Positions 15,331-23,021 of a stretch of 40,628 nt of DNA are shown here, one piece after another (within the stretch, counting starts at the first letter, position 1; every line of letters begins with the position of its first letter). Both the position numbers and the translations under genes were made by a program. The notes below the pieces were generated by a model. That model saw nothing but the letters and a program-made list of their open reading frames with translations, made no database searches and was not told where the DNA came from. Origin of the DNA: Butyrivibrio sp. NC3005 (GTDB taxonomy: Bacteria > Bacillota > Clostridia > Lachnospirales > Lachnospiraceae); contig NZ_AUKC01000037.1 of the NCBI RefSeq assembly GCF_000424545.1, positions 1 to 40,628 on the forward strand. The letters are read 5' to 3'.

Positions 15331-16134
15331 ATGAGTAATACGATCAATGTAAATGGGATGACAAGTTATTATAGCAGCTTTATCAAATCGGTTACGTCTC
15401 AGACATCGGTGGATAAAGGTTCGAAGGTTAATAGCGGGACTGTGAATGGTGAAAAAGATTCTTTTATTTCTACACTAAGCTCAAAGGTGGAAACAGCTGG
15501 TACATTAGAGGAAACAGCAGCTGTTTCCACAAAGGATATGACATTGGAAGAATATAAGCAATATATTAATGACACGATTTCTAAATATAACATACATTCA
15601 TCCCATTCTTGCGACAGCTATGCTATTTCAATTTCTGATGAGGGCTTCAAGGCAATGCAGGCAGATCCTGAGTATGAGAAATGGGTTATGGATAGCATTA
15701 AGGGGATGCTTGGCAATGAGTATTCAAGTGGCAACCGAGCATTAACAGGTCCTCTTTGTTGTGTCTGTAGTTTTGGGGCATCTAAAGCGGAATGTCGGTG
15801 TTTAAGTTGGTCGAATGGTTATCAGAATGGAAACGGCGAAAAGGTATGGGAAGAAAAGTCGAGGAATAGCTTTTGGACTAAACGAGGCGAACAGAAAAAA
15901 ATTCAAAATCGTGTTAATCAGAGGGCTGCTGAGAAGAAGGAATTGGAAAAGAAATGGCTACGGGAGGCGGCTGAGAAGCGTCAGGCATATACAGATTTTC
16001 TAAATGGAAAAGCTATGTTAAAGACCAACAGCTTGTTTGAATTCAATGATTTCTTTTCTATGCCGACAGATCCCAAAGTTGCAGGAGTTTTATCGGCGTA
16101 TGAAGCAGGAACATATGTCGTTGGGGAAATGTAG
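15331..16134 (+). CDS. Orphan protein with central cysteine cluster and helical C-half
   Basis: A 267-residue protein I do not recognise. The first 20 residues (MSNTINVNGMTSYYSSF) recur in a truncated copy at 16216. The middle holds LCCVCSF and ECRCLSW, five cysteines within about 16 residues, which suggests metal binding or a disulfide patch. The C-half is charged and helical (NRVNQRAAEKKELEKKWLREA), probably a coiled coil. No signal peptide or membrane segment is present. A GGAGGTG ribosome site precedes ATG 15331. Its low-complexity Ser/Thr-rich N-terminus could suit a secreted or surface-linked role, but that is a guess. Confidence 0.75.
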   Translation: MSNTINVNGMTSYYSSFIKSVTSQTSVDKGSKVNSGTVNGEKDSFISTLSSKVETAGTLEETAAVSTKDMTLEEYKQYINDTISKYNIHSSHSCDSYAISISDEGFKAMQADPEYEKWVMDSIKGMLGNEYSSGNRALTGPLCCVCSFGASKAECRCLSWSNGYQNGNGEKVWEEKSRNSFWTKRGEQKKIQNRVNQRAAEKKELEKKWLREAAEKRQAYTDFLNGKAMLKTNSLFEFNDFFSMPTDPKVAGVLSAYEAGTYVVGEM

Positions 16135-16147
16135 TTAATAAATTATT

Positions 16148-16174
16148 ACCGCTCGGACTTTTCCGATGAGCGGT
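16148..16174 (+). terminator. Hairpin after the orphan protein gene
   Basis: ACCGCTC plus GGA (16148-16157) pairs with TCC plus GAGCGGT (16162-16174) around a short loop. No T-run follows, so termination is uncertain. The arms share GAGCGGTG with the inverted repeat at 12301. Confidence 0.45.
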
Positions 16175-16215
16175 GTGGCTCTGACTGAAAGATGGGCTGC
16201 GGGAAGGAGAACGTA

Positions 16216-16299
16216 ATGAGTAATACGATTAATGTGAATGGAATGACAAGTTATTATAACAGCTTTATCAAATCTATTTCCTGTTTGTTGAGTTCTTGA
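16216..16299 (+). pseudogene. Truncated copy of the orphan gene's N-terminus
   Basis: After GGGAAGGAGA, an ATG opens a frame whose first 20 codons match the start of the gene at 15331 with one substitution (Asn for Ser). Similarity then stops abruptly after the codons for SFIKS, and the frame ends seven codons later. It looks like a second family member whose body was removed by the DNA that now follows. Confidence 0.75.
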
Positions 16300-16350
16300 C
16301 CGACATTGTCTCGTTTTGACTCGTTTTGACTCGTCTCGACCGACATTAGC
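16298..16350. repeat. Tandem decamers between two GACCGACATT copies
   Basis: TCGTTTTGAC occurs twice in tandem (16311-16330), followed by the related TCGTCTCGAC (16331-16340). The array is bracketed by GACCGACATT at 16298-16307 and 16338-16347. Together with the two terminators at 16391 and 16458, this is what fills the 438-bp gap between 16135 and 16573. Confidence 0.7.
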
Positions 16351-16390
16351 ACTTTTCTTATAGATTTAACGGTGCTATTATTATCATAGA

Positions 16391-16430
16391 CAAGTGAGAG
16401 GTAAACAAAAGCCACTCACTTGTTTTTCTT
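16391..16430 (+). terminator. Intrinsic terminator
   Basis: CAAGTGAG (16391-16398) pairs with CTCACTTG (16415-16422), followed by a run dominated by T. Confidence 0.8.
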
Positions 16431-16457
16431 TTGCAGAAGAATAGGAAGCAGATTTAA

Positions 16458-16504
16458 GCGTCCACATGACCAAACCCTCAAGGTCGTGTGTGGCGCTTTT
16501 TTTG
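16458..16504 (+). terminator. Strong terminator or attenuator before the ICE operon
   Basis: GCG-CCACA-GACC (16458-16470) pairs with GGTC-TGTGTGG-CGC (about 16482-16496) with small bulges, then seven T. It lies 70 bp before the DUF5688 gene, so it may insulate or attenuate the ICE operon. Confidence 0.75.
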
Positions 16505-16573
16505 TTATCCGAAACCGGTAAGCGCGCGCCGGTGTTTCTATTAAAACTGTCAAAGAAAAGGAGAAAATTGAAT

Positions 16574-17629
16574 ATGGATTATGAACGTTTCAAAGAAGGT
16601 TTCCAGGATGCTTTAAAGGCTGAACTTGCTGTTAGAGGAGCTGATGTTGATCTTACTGCTCGTAGAGTAGATAAGATGAATGACAGTTATGATGCTATCA
16701 CAGTAAGACCTGTGGACAGTTCCATTGGAGTGAACATCAGCGTTGAGAAAGCATTTGCTGCTTATGAGAATGGTACACCAATCCCTGAGATTGCAGAGCA
16801 TTTTGCTGATGCAGTGGAGAAAGGATTCCGCGAATCACCTCAGGTGGATCTGGAGTCGCTCTCTGATTATGAGCAGATGAAGAACAAGCTTTCTATGGAA
16901 GTGGTTTCTGCAGAGAAGAATGCGGAACTTCTTGAGAGCGTACCTCATGAAAGAATGGAGGATATGGCTGTTGTTTATCGCTTTGTGCTTGATCAGACAG
17001 ATTCTGGTAATGGAACAATCCTTGTTACCAATCAGTTGCTTGATCAGTATGGCATTACTAAAGAGCAGCTTCGCGCTGATGCCATGGAGAATGCACCTGA
17101 AATCAGACCATCTGAGATCAGAGGTATGTCTGAAGTGATGAGTGAGCTTGCGCCTGGCATGATTCCTGAGGTCGCACCGGAAGATGAGCAGATGTTTGTT
17201 GCTACAGTTCCGGATAAGATTCATGGAGCCGGTGTTATCGCATATCCGAATTTCATGGAAGATGCAGCTCAGAAGATGGGCGGTGACTTCTTCGTTCTCC
17301 CAAGCAGTATCCATGAGGTGTTGCTTGTAAAGGACAATGGCCAGATGACAGCCAAGGAGCTGGAAAACATGGTCAAAGAGGTCAATGCTACTCAGGTTGA
17401 GCCTGCAGATCAGCTTACGGATCATGTTTATCATTACGACAGCCAGAATCATATTTTTGAGCTGGCTGATAAGTATGAGGAACGTCAGCGTGAGGCTGAA
17501 CATGATGCACCTGATAAGGATTCCGTCCTTGGAGATCTGAAAGAAAAGAAACAGGAGATTGCAAAGAAAGATCCGGCAAAGGATGCAGCTACAAAAGCTG
17601 CAACCAAGAAGCATGAGGCTTCTTTATAA
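16574..17629 (+). CDS. DUF5688 family protein (ICE-associated)
   Basis: This 351-residue soluble protein matches what I know as DUF5688, found next to replication and conjugation genes of Clostridia elements. It starts MDYERFKEGFQDALKAEL, has a central MADMAVVYRF-like segment (MEDMAVVYRFVL) and a later EDEQMFVATVPDKIHGAGVIAYPNFMEDAAQKMGGDFFVLPSS block, and ends in a Lys/Ala-rich tail. No catalytic motif is evident. ATG 16574 was chosen because AAAGGAGAAAA precedes it; the longer frame would begin inside the upstream terminator. Its stop overlaps the start of the next XRE gene. Function is unknown. Confidence 0.8.
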   Translation: MDYERFKEGFQDALKAELAVRGADVDLTARRVDKMNDSYDAITVRPVDSSIGVNISVEKAFAAYENGTPIPEIAEHFADAVEKGFRESPQVDLESLSDYEQMKNKLSMEVVSAEKNAELLESVPHERMEDMAVVYRFVLDQTDSGNGTILVTNQLLDQYGITKEQLRADAMENAPEIRPSEIRGMSEVMSELAPGMIPEVAPEDEQMFVATVPDKIHGAGVIAYPNFMEDAAQKMGGDFFVLPSSIHEVLLVKDNGQMTAKELENMVKEVNATQVEPADQLTDHVYHYDSQNHIFELADKYEERQREAEHDAPDKDSVLGDLKEKKQEIAKKDPAKDAATKAATKKHEASL

Positions 17630-17922
17630 TGCCTGGTAAATCATCTGTTAGAAGCAATCTCCAAAAGAAAAAATCCGGACTGGAAGATGTACAAAAGTCA
17701 GCTGCTTCTGAGAATTTTGTATCTCTTAGGAAAGAGACTGGCATGAACAGAAAAGAGTTCGCTGAATGGATGGGGATACCATATAGAACCATGCAGGATT
17801 GGGAACTCGGTATATCCAAAGCTCCGGATTATGTTTATGACTTGGCTAGGTACAAAGTCAAGAATGAGCTTGAAAAAGGCAATTTAATAAGAAAACAGCA
17901 CTTACAAAAAGAGTGCAGGTAA
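17629..17922 (+). CDS. Small XRE-type DNA-binding protein, paralogue of 11613
   Basis: This 97-residue protein has a basic N-terminus and the core GMNRKEFAEWMGIPYRTM followed by QDWELGISKAPDYVYDLARY, nearly the same as in the protein at 11613-11885. It starts at the A of the preceding stop (TAATG), so it is coupled to DUF5688. A hairpin with a T-run follows, which may attenuate readthrough into the rest of the operon. A role in controlling ICE genes is likely but not shown. Confidence 0.83.
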   Translation: MPGKSSVRSNLQKKKSGLEDVQKSAASENFVSLRKETGMNRKEFAEWMGIPYRTMQDWELGISKAPDYVYDLARYKVKNELEKGNLIRKQHLQKECR

Positions 17923-17925
17923 TGA

Positions 17926-17960
17926 TAGGGCTTCGAAGCTTAGGCTTCGGGGCCTTTTCT
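17926..17960 (+). terminator. Hairpin with T-run, possible attenuator
   Basis: GGGCTTC-GAAGC (from 17928) can pair with GCTTC and GGGGCC (to 17954), followed by TTTTCTT. It lies inside the ICE operon, so partial termination is the likely role. Confidence 0.6.
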
Positions 17961-17983
17961 TATGGCGAAAGGAGATATCTAAG

Positions 17984-18196
17984 ATGAGTAAGAAATATAT
18001 GAGAGTTCAGAAGAACTTTGACAAAAATGGCATTTCAAGGGTGCCACACAGTGTTGCACCTAAGCTTGGCCCAGTTACACCTTGCAATTGCAGTAATCCT
18101 TGCCCTTACGGTAATGGAAGGTCATTTTGCTTTCCTTGCTATCAGAAGCTTGTTGCTGACAGCAGAAGTAACAGTGTTGCTACAGGTAATGCCTAA
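17984..18196 (+). CDS. Small cysteine-rich protein
   Basis: A 70-residue protein with five cysteines packed in CNCSNPCPYGNGRSFCFPCY, spaced like a zinc finger or small metal-binding knuckle. The N-terminus is basic (MSKKYMRVQKNF). AAAGGAG precedes the ATG with good spacing. It sits 11 bp before the RepA_N initiator gene, so it probably belongs to the same transcript and may assist replication or its control. I know no named family for it. Confidence 0.72.
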   Translation: MSKKYMRVQKNFDKNGISRVPHSVAPKLGPVTPCNCSNPCPYGNGRSFCFPCYQKLVADSRSNSVATGNA

Positions 18197-18207
18197 AGAG
18201 GTGTGGT

Positions 18208-19071
18208 ATGGACTTTGGCTATTTTCATGAAGAAGAGTCTGAGCAGTTTGCCTTCTATAGGATTCCCCAGGTGCTCTTTAAGGATGAAAAGTTCGCAAAG
18301 CTTTCTACGGATGCCAAGGTTTTGTATGGATTATTTCTGAATCGGGTATCCCTTTCCAAGAAAAATCATTGGATTGATGAAGAGGGCAGAGTGTATGTCT
18401 ATTACACCCTTGTCAGTATCCAGGAGGATTTGCATTGTGCAAGTCAGAAGGCATTAAAGCTTTTAAAGGAGCTTGAGAGCTATGGACTTATTGAAAGAGT
18501 TAAGCAGGGACTTTGTAAACCTGACAGGATCTATGTGAAGAACTTTATCCTGCTTCAGGAATCACCAGTCCGGAGTGGTGAAAATCACCATGCCGGTGTA
18601 GTGAAAATCACCAGCCCGGAATGTCGAGAATCACCACCTAATAATACTGAGTCAAATAATACTGAGTGTAGTAATACTAATCTAATCTTATCTAAGAGCA
18701 GAGAAGATGAGAGGGAGCTATACAGACAATATTTATACCAGTCACTGGATATAGAGATACTCAAAGAGCGCTATCCCTATGGAGTAGAAGAGATAGAAGA
18801 GATTTTTGACATAATCCTGGATGTGCTGTGCAGCAATCAGAAGTTTATCACTATATCCGGGGATAAAAAGCCTATTAACGTAGTGAAAAGCAGATTCATG
18901 AAGCTGGATAGCAGCCATATCCAGTTTGTAATGGACAGTATGAAGGACAAGACTACAAAGGTTCGCAATGTAAAGAAATACATAGTGGCAGCACTTTATA
19001 ATGCGCCAATTACGATTAACAACTATTATCAGTCGCTGGTCCAGCATGACATGGCGACAGGAAAAATCTAA
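18208..19071 (+). CDS. Replication initiator, RepA_N family with DUF6017-like C-terminus
   Basis: This 287-residue protein starts with the RepA_N domain (about residues 8-115): FAFYRIPQVLF, then LSTDAKVLYGLFLNRVSLS and a winged-helix segment ending in RIYVKNFI. A Thr/Asn-rich linker (about residues 140-165) leads to the C-terminal helical domain (LKERYPYGVEEIEEIFDIILDVL, RNVKKYIVAALYNAP), which resembles DUF6017. RepA_N proteins start theta replication of Firmicutes plasmids; in ICEs they probably support replication of the excised circle. The tandem decamers at 16298 could be its target, but that is unproven. Confidence 0.88.
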   Translation: MDFGYFHEEESEQFAFYRIPQVLFKDEKFAKLSTDAKVLYGLFLNRVSLSKKNHWIDEEGRVYVYYTLVSIQEDLHCASQKALKLLKELESYGLIERVKQGLCKPDRIYVKNFILLQESPVRSGENHHAGVVKITSPECRESPPNNTESNNTECSNTNLILSKSREDERELYRQYLYQSLDIEILKERYPYGVEEIEEIFDIILDVLCSNQKFITISGDKKPINVVKSRFMKLDSSHIQFVMDSMKDKTTKVRNVKKYIVAALYNAPITINNYYQSLVQHDMATGKI

Positions 19072-19083
19072 GGAGGAATGACA

Positions 19084-19494
19084 ATGGAACAGATTACAAT
19101 TGATATTCAGCTTGATCCTATTAAGGATGGAATTAAAGTACCGGAGACGGATTTATCCAGGCCAGATGCTCATGCTGTGATTCTTGGAACCAACGGTAAA
19201 ATCAGACAGATTTCTATGAAGGAAGCAGAGCATATTCTTGATCAGATGGCTACTTGTGGGGCAGGGACTCACCTTGGAAAGTCAGATTATATTGCTGTTT
19301 ACAACAAAGATAAGCTTTTTAAGGCAGAGGGTGAAGAGTATTTAGTTGGCAGCGTGCTTATTTTTCAAAGAGCTGGGAACGTGCTTAAGGCTATCCCTGA
19401 TGATGAGATTGGTGATCTCTTAGAGGTTGCTATGGCACAGATGGATACTTTGAAGGCAGGAGACGCCTGCTTTTCTGCAATGCGTGTTGATTAA
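19084..19494 (+). CDS. ICE-associated protein of unknown function
   Basis: A 136-residue soluble protein with an acidic, mixed alpha/beta look and no motif I recognise. Notable stretches are AHAVILGTNGKIRQISMKEAEHIL and a closing FSAMRVD. AAGGAGG lies at 19070-19076; ATG 19084 has normal spacing, while the in-frame ATG at 19078 touches that site. It lies between repA and PcfB genes with short gaps, so it belongs to the ICE operon. Confidence 0.75.
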   Translation: MEQITIDIQLDPIKDGIKVPETDLSRPDAHAVILGTNGKIRQISMKEAEHILDQMATCGAGTHLGKSDYIAVYNKDKLFKAEGEEYLVGSVLIFQRAGNVLKAIPDDEIGDLLEVAMAQMDTLKAGDACFSAMRVD

Positions 19495-19506
19495 GGGAGG
19501 AAAATC

Positions 19507-19836
19507 ATGAGTAGAACAATACCGAGAGCCTATGTTACTGCAGCATGGAATAAGAATCCGGTTGTGGCAAAAGAAGATGCCAAGAAATACTGTCAGGAAC
19601 TGGTAAAGGAAGGATATCTTCCCCTTTGCCCTATCCTTGCTTTTGATGGAATCTTTTCAGCTGAGGATACAGAAGCGCATAAGAGATTCAAGGAGATGTC
19701 AGAGGATCTGCTTCGTAGAGCAAGATTCCTTGTTATCTGTGGTAATAAGCAGAATGAGGAAGTGAAGGATGATATCGCAATAGCCAGAAAGTCCAAGGTT
19801 ATTGTTACAACCTTAGATGGAGTTATTGGACTATGA
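19507..19836 (+). CDS. Deoxyribosyltransferase/SLOG-like Rossmann protein
   Basis: This 109-residue protein resembles small Rossmann-like proteins of the nucleoside 2-deoxyribosyltransferase or DUF4406/DUF7768 type. It starts with a strand and substrate-loop region (RAYVTAAWNKNPVVAKEDA), followed by EGYLPLCPILAFDG, ARFLVICGN and EEVKDDIAIARKSKVIV. A GGGAGG ribosome site precedes the ATG. Such genes recur in Clostridia ICEs; their role there is unknown, though nucleotide signalling or salvage is possible. Confidence 0.7.
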   Translation: MSRTIPRAYVTAAWNKNPVVAKEDAKKYCQELVKEGYLPLCPILAFDGIFSAEDTEAHKRFKEMSEDLLRRARFLVICGNKQNEEVKDDIAIARKSKVIVTTLDGVIGL

Positions 19837-19866
19837 CTGGCCCAGATAGAAGGGAGGCGATAATTC

Positions 19867-20352
19867 GTGGTTAATGAAGAACTATCAGCCAAGTCGCTCC
19901 ATTTCATGGTGGAAAAAGGTGCAAAGCCAACAGTGCGTATGTTTATGAATATCCTGAAAGCATATTTGCGTCACCGGCATGATAAAAAATATTTTGGTAA
20001 GGAGAAAGAACCTACAGGTAAGATGCCTGTGAAAAAACTCATTAAGCAGGGCAAAGGTGCTCAGAAAATTGAGCTGGATGGTGAAGATATCCATTTGTTT
20101 AATCGCCTTGCCAGGAAGTACGGTGTAGATTATGCCGTGGTGAAAGATAAGGAGGCTGGTACTTATAAGATTTTTTTCAAGGCTCAGGATGCAGATGCTA
20201 TCTCTGATCTGGTAGCTGATTATACCAAGAGAACCCTTGGAAAAGAAAAAGGTGCAAAGGAGAGCGTACTTGGTAAGCTTAAGAAACTAAAGGAGAAGGT
20301 TGCTTCTATACCTCGCAAGGTAGTTGAGAAGAGGAAGGAGCAGACACGATGA
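19867..20352 (+). CDS. PcfB family protein (DUF3801)
   Basis: This 161-residue basic protein matches PcfB (DUF3801), a relaxosome accessory protein known from pCF10-type conjugation. Typical are AKSLHFMVEKGAKPTVRMFMNILKAYL at the N-terminus and LFNRLARKYGVDYAVVKDKE in the middle, followed by a Lys/Arg-rich tail. The start is GTG 19867, nine bases after GGGAGG; no in-frame ATG lies near. Its stop overlaps the ATG of the coupling protein (ATGA), as expected if the two act together to deliver DNA to the transfer channel. Confidence 0.85.
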   Translation: MVNEELSAKSLHFMVEKGAKPTVRMFMNILKAYLRHRHDKKYFGKEKEPTGKMPVKKLIKQGKGAQKIELDGEDIHLFNRLARKYGVDYAVVKDKEAGTYKIFFKAQDADAISDLVADYTKRTLGKEKGAKESVLGKLKKLKEKVASIPRKVVEKRKEQTR

Positions 20353-22118
20353 ATCAGAAATTAAAAAAGAAGATTATCCTGAATATCCCTTATGTTGCAA
20401 TAGGTCTGTTTGCTACCAACTTAGGTGAGGCCTGGAGAATAGCAGAAGGGATGAATGCTTCGGAAAAGCTTCAGGGGCTTATTATTGGAGGTGGATTTCA
20501 AACTGCATTTACGAATCCGCTTCCTAGCTTACATCCCTTTGATTTGCTTATTGGTGCAGCCTGTGGCGCAGCACTACGACTTGCAGTTTATCTGAAGGGA
20601 AAGAATGCAAAGAAGTTTCGGCATGGACAAGAATATGGTTCAGCCAGATGGGGGAAGCCCTCCGACATAGAACCTTTCAAAGATCCTGATCCGAAGAATA
20701 ATGTGATTCTGTCCCAGACGGAGCAGATTACACTAAGTTCCAGACCATCACAGCCAAAGTACGCAAGAAATAAGAATGTGCTGGTTGTAGGTGGTTCCGG
20801 CTCAGGTAAAACACGCTTTTTTATTAAACCAAACTTGCTGCAGTGCGATAGTAAGGATTACCCTTGTTCGTTTGTAGTAACTGATCCAAAGGGAAGCGTG
20901 GTTCTTGAATGTGGCAATGCCCTTTTGAAGAAGGGGTATCGAATTAAAATCTTCAATACAATCAATTTTAACAAGAGTATGCATTACAATCCTTTCGCTT
21001 ATATTCATAGTGAGAAGGATATACTAAAGCTTGTAACTACGTTAATAGCAAACACTAAAGGTGAAGGAAAAGGCGGAGAAGAGTTTTGGGAGAAGGCCGA
21101 AAAGCTGCTGTATTCAGCGCTTATCGGTTACATCCATTATGAGGCTCCGATAGAGGAACAGAACTTCACAACACTTCTTGAAATGATCAACGCAATGGAG
21201 GTCAGAGAAGATGATGAGGAGTTCAAAAACGCAGTAGATATGCTCTTTGATGAGCTGGAAGAAAAAGATCCAAATCATTTTGCAGTTCGTCAATATAAGA
21301 AATACAAATTGGCAGCTGGAAAGACAGCTAAGTCAATCCTTGTAAGCTGTGGTGCCAGACTGGCTCCATTCGATATCAAGGAGCTTCGAGAGATTACAGC
21401 TTATGATGAATTACAACTGGATACTATCGGTGATAAGAAAACGGCGTTGTTTCTGATTATGTCAGATACGGATGCCACTTTTAATTTCCTGATATCTATG
21501 GTGTACACGCAGTTGTTCAATCTCTTATGCGAGAAAGCTGATGATGTTTACGGTGGAAGGCTTCCGGTCCATGTAAGGTGCCTCGTAGATGAGTGCGCCA
21601 ATATCGGACAGATTCCTAATCTGGAAAAACTTGTGGCAACTATCAGATCCCGTGAGATTAGTGCCTGCCTGGTTTTGCAGGCAAAGTCACAGCTTAAGGC
21701 AATCTACAAAGATAATGCGGATACCATTATCGGCAACATGGATTCACAGATCTTCCTTGGTGGAACTGAGAAGACAACGCTTAAGGATCTTACAGAGATT
21801 CTTGGCAAGGAAACCATTGATATGTACACCACAGGAAATACTAAGGGTTCTCAGGAGTCCTACAATATGAACTATCAGAAGCTTGGCAAAGAGCTGATGA
21901 GTATGGATGAACTTGCTGTTATGGATGGCAGTAAATGTATCGTGCAGGTGAGAGGCGTGAGACCTTTTCTCTCAGATAAGTATGACCTGACAAAGCATCC
22001 AAACTATCCGCTGACAGCAGACTATGACAAGAAGAACTGGTTTGATATTGAGAAGTATCTAAACAGAAAGCTTGTCCTTCATCCAAATGATGAATACGAA
22101 GTATTTAACGATGCCTAG
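20349..22118 (+). CDS. VirD4-like type IV coupling protein
   Basis: This 589-residue protein belongs to the VirD4/TraG family that links the relaxosome to the mating channel. Two N-terminal hydrophobic stretches (about residues 9-25 and 60-78) fit membrane anchoring. The Walker A motif is VVGGSGSGKTRFF (about residues 147-159), followed by VVTDPKGS, and Walker B is RCLVDECANIG (about residues 412-422). LVLQAKSQLKAIY and FLGGTEKTT complete the TraG signature. It overlaps the PcfB gene by 4 bp. I would expect Maff2 and the VirB6-like gene next, but about 9.5 kb of cargo intervenes. Confidence 0.93.
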   Translation: MNQKLKKKIILNIPYVAIGLFATNLGEAWRIAEGMNASEKLQGLIIGGGFQTAFTNPLPSLHPFDLLIGAACGAALRLAVYLKGKNAKKFRHGQEYGSARWGKPSDIEPFKDPDPKNNVILSQTEQITLSSRPSQPKYARNKNVLVVGGSGSGKTRFFIKPNLLQCDSKDYPCSFVVTDPKGSVVLECGNALLKKGYRIKIFNTINFNKSMHYNPFAYIHSEKDILKLVTTLIANTKGEGKGGEEFWEKAEKLLYSALIGYIHYEAPIEEQNFTTLLEMINAMEVREDDEEFKNAVDMLFDELEEKDPNHFAVRQYKKYKLAAGKTAKSILVSCGARLAPFDIKELREITAYDELQLDTIGDKKTALFLIMSDTDATFNFLISMVYTQLFNLLCEKADDVYGGRLPVHVRCLVDECANIGQIPNLEKLVATIRSREISACLVLQAKSQLKAIYKDNADTIIGNMDSQIFLGGTEKTTLKDLTEILGKETIDMYTTGNTKGSQESYNMNYQKLGKELMSMDELAVMDGSKCIVQVRGVRPFLSDKYDLTKHPNYPLTADYDKKNWFDIEKYLNRKLVLHPNDEYEVFNDA

Positions 22119-22149
22119 GCTAATGGAGTATAAGAGAAGAAATTTTTCA

Positions 22150-22179
22150 CTGACATTTTTAAAATTCATCCCGTATAAT
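22150..22179 (+). promoter_or_regulatory. Promoter ahead of the nitroreductase
   Basis: CTGACA (22150-22155) and TATAAT (22174-22179) are 18 bp apart. The promoter lies about 55 bp before a tiny open frame and 150 bp before the nitroreductase. Confidence 0.7.
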
Positions 22180-22233
22180 TGAGGATGAGTTATTTAACTT
22201 ATATTTAATATATTCGCTGGAGGAATGAGATTC

Positions 22234-22278
22234 ATGAAATTTGCTATGTTACTGTGGAGTTTTGGATTTTTTGAGTAA
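22234..22278 (+). CDS. Possible 14-residue leader peptide
   Basis: After GGAGG (22219-22223) an ATG opens the frame MKFAMLLWSFGFFE, ended by TAA. It is hydrophobic and aromatic. It lies between a good promoter and the nitroreductase, where a regulatory leader peptide would be expected. An ATG at 22225 could add three residues but is too close to the ribosome site. Coding status is not proven. Confidence 0.4.
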   Translation: MKFAMLLWSFGFFE

Positions 22279-22329
22279 CTACCATATCTTTTAAATAACA
22301 GAATCAATGTATCAAAGGAGATTATAGAT

Positions 22330-22836
22330 ATGGAATTTAATAAAGTTATTCAGAAGAGAGAGTCTGTTCGTAAGTATAGCGATACAAAGCCAACAGAAGA
22401 TCAAGTGAAATATATTCTGGAAGCAGGGCGCTTAGCACCAACAGCTTTTAATAAACAACCACAACGAGTGTATATACTAAAAAGTGGAGAAGCTCTTCAG
22501 AAGATGGACAGTGTTCATCCATGCCGTTATGGAGCACCGATGGTAATTCTAGTATGTTCCGATAAAAATGCTGCAAGTAATTTTCAGGGTGGAAATAGCT
22601 ATTTGACAGATGGTGTTATTGCAGCAACACATATGATGCTGGCAGCAACAGATATAGGATTGGATACATGTTGGGCTGGAGTGAATGATGTTCTTAAAAC
22701 ACAGAATGTTTTTGATTTGCCAGAAAACATCTATCCTATTTGTTTCCTGGATTTGGGATTTCGCGCTAGCGATTTCAAAGGTGTATCTAGCGATAAAAAA
22801 AGAAATCCAATTGATTCAATGGTAACTATTTTATAA
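22330..22836 (+). CDS. Nitroreductase family protein (FMN-dependent)
   Basis: This 168-residue protein is a short nitroreductase: FMN-phosphate binding RESVRKYSDTKP at the N-terminus, APTAFNKQPQRVYIL, then the GVIAATHMMLAATDIGLDTCWAG segment of the dimer core and FLDLGFRASDFKGVSSDKKRNP near the end. Members use NAD(P)H and FMN to reduce nitroaromatics, quinones or related compounds. AAAGGAG precedes the ATG. The gene has its own promoter and lies inside the cargo that splits the conjugation genes. Confidence 0.9.
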   Translation: MEFNKVIQKRESVRKYSDTKPTEDQVKYILEAGRLAPTAFNKQPQRVYILKSGEALQKMDSVHPCRYGAPMVILVCSDKNAASNFQGGNSYLTDGVIAATHMMLAATDIGLDTCWAGVNDVLKTQNVFDLPENIYPICFLDLGFRASDFKGVSSDKKRNPIDSMVTIL

Positions 22837-22842
22837 AAAATT

Positions 22843-22990
22843 GCGGCGTAGCCCAAGGGCGATTGTAAAGCAGGAGTCATAACCTGCCGCCGTATTTACT
22901 CCTGTAGAGGAGTATAGCGGAAGATTCCGCGTTAATTAATGCAGCGCTGTGCCGGAAAAGTCACTGCAGAAGACATCCGGCTTACAACTG
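22843..22990. ncRNA. Densely folded non-coding segment (candidate RNA or recombination site)
   Basis: In 140 bp there are stems CGGCG/CGCCG (22844-22848, 22888-22892) enclosing GCAGG/CCTGC (22870-22874, 22883-22887), then TACTCC/GGAGTA (22897-22902, 22909-22914), GCGGAA/TTCCGC (22917-22922, 22925-22930) and GCCGGA/TCCGGC (22951-22956, 22976-22981). A terminator follows at 23022. No reading frame is supported. It does not match tmRNA, RNase P, 6S RNA or a cobalamin riboswitch by eye. Confidence 0.5.
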
Positions 22991-23021
22991 AATATGGAAC
23001 TTTTTTTAAGGGTAATTAACG

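Noticed and set aside
22843..22990. Cobalamin riboswitch, group II intron end or tmRNA
   Set aside because: The conserved core sequences of these RNAs are not present by eye; only the presence of several stems is supported.
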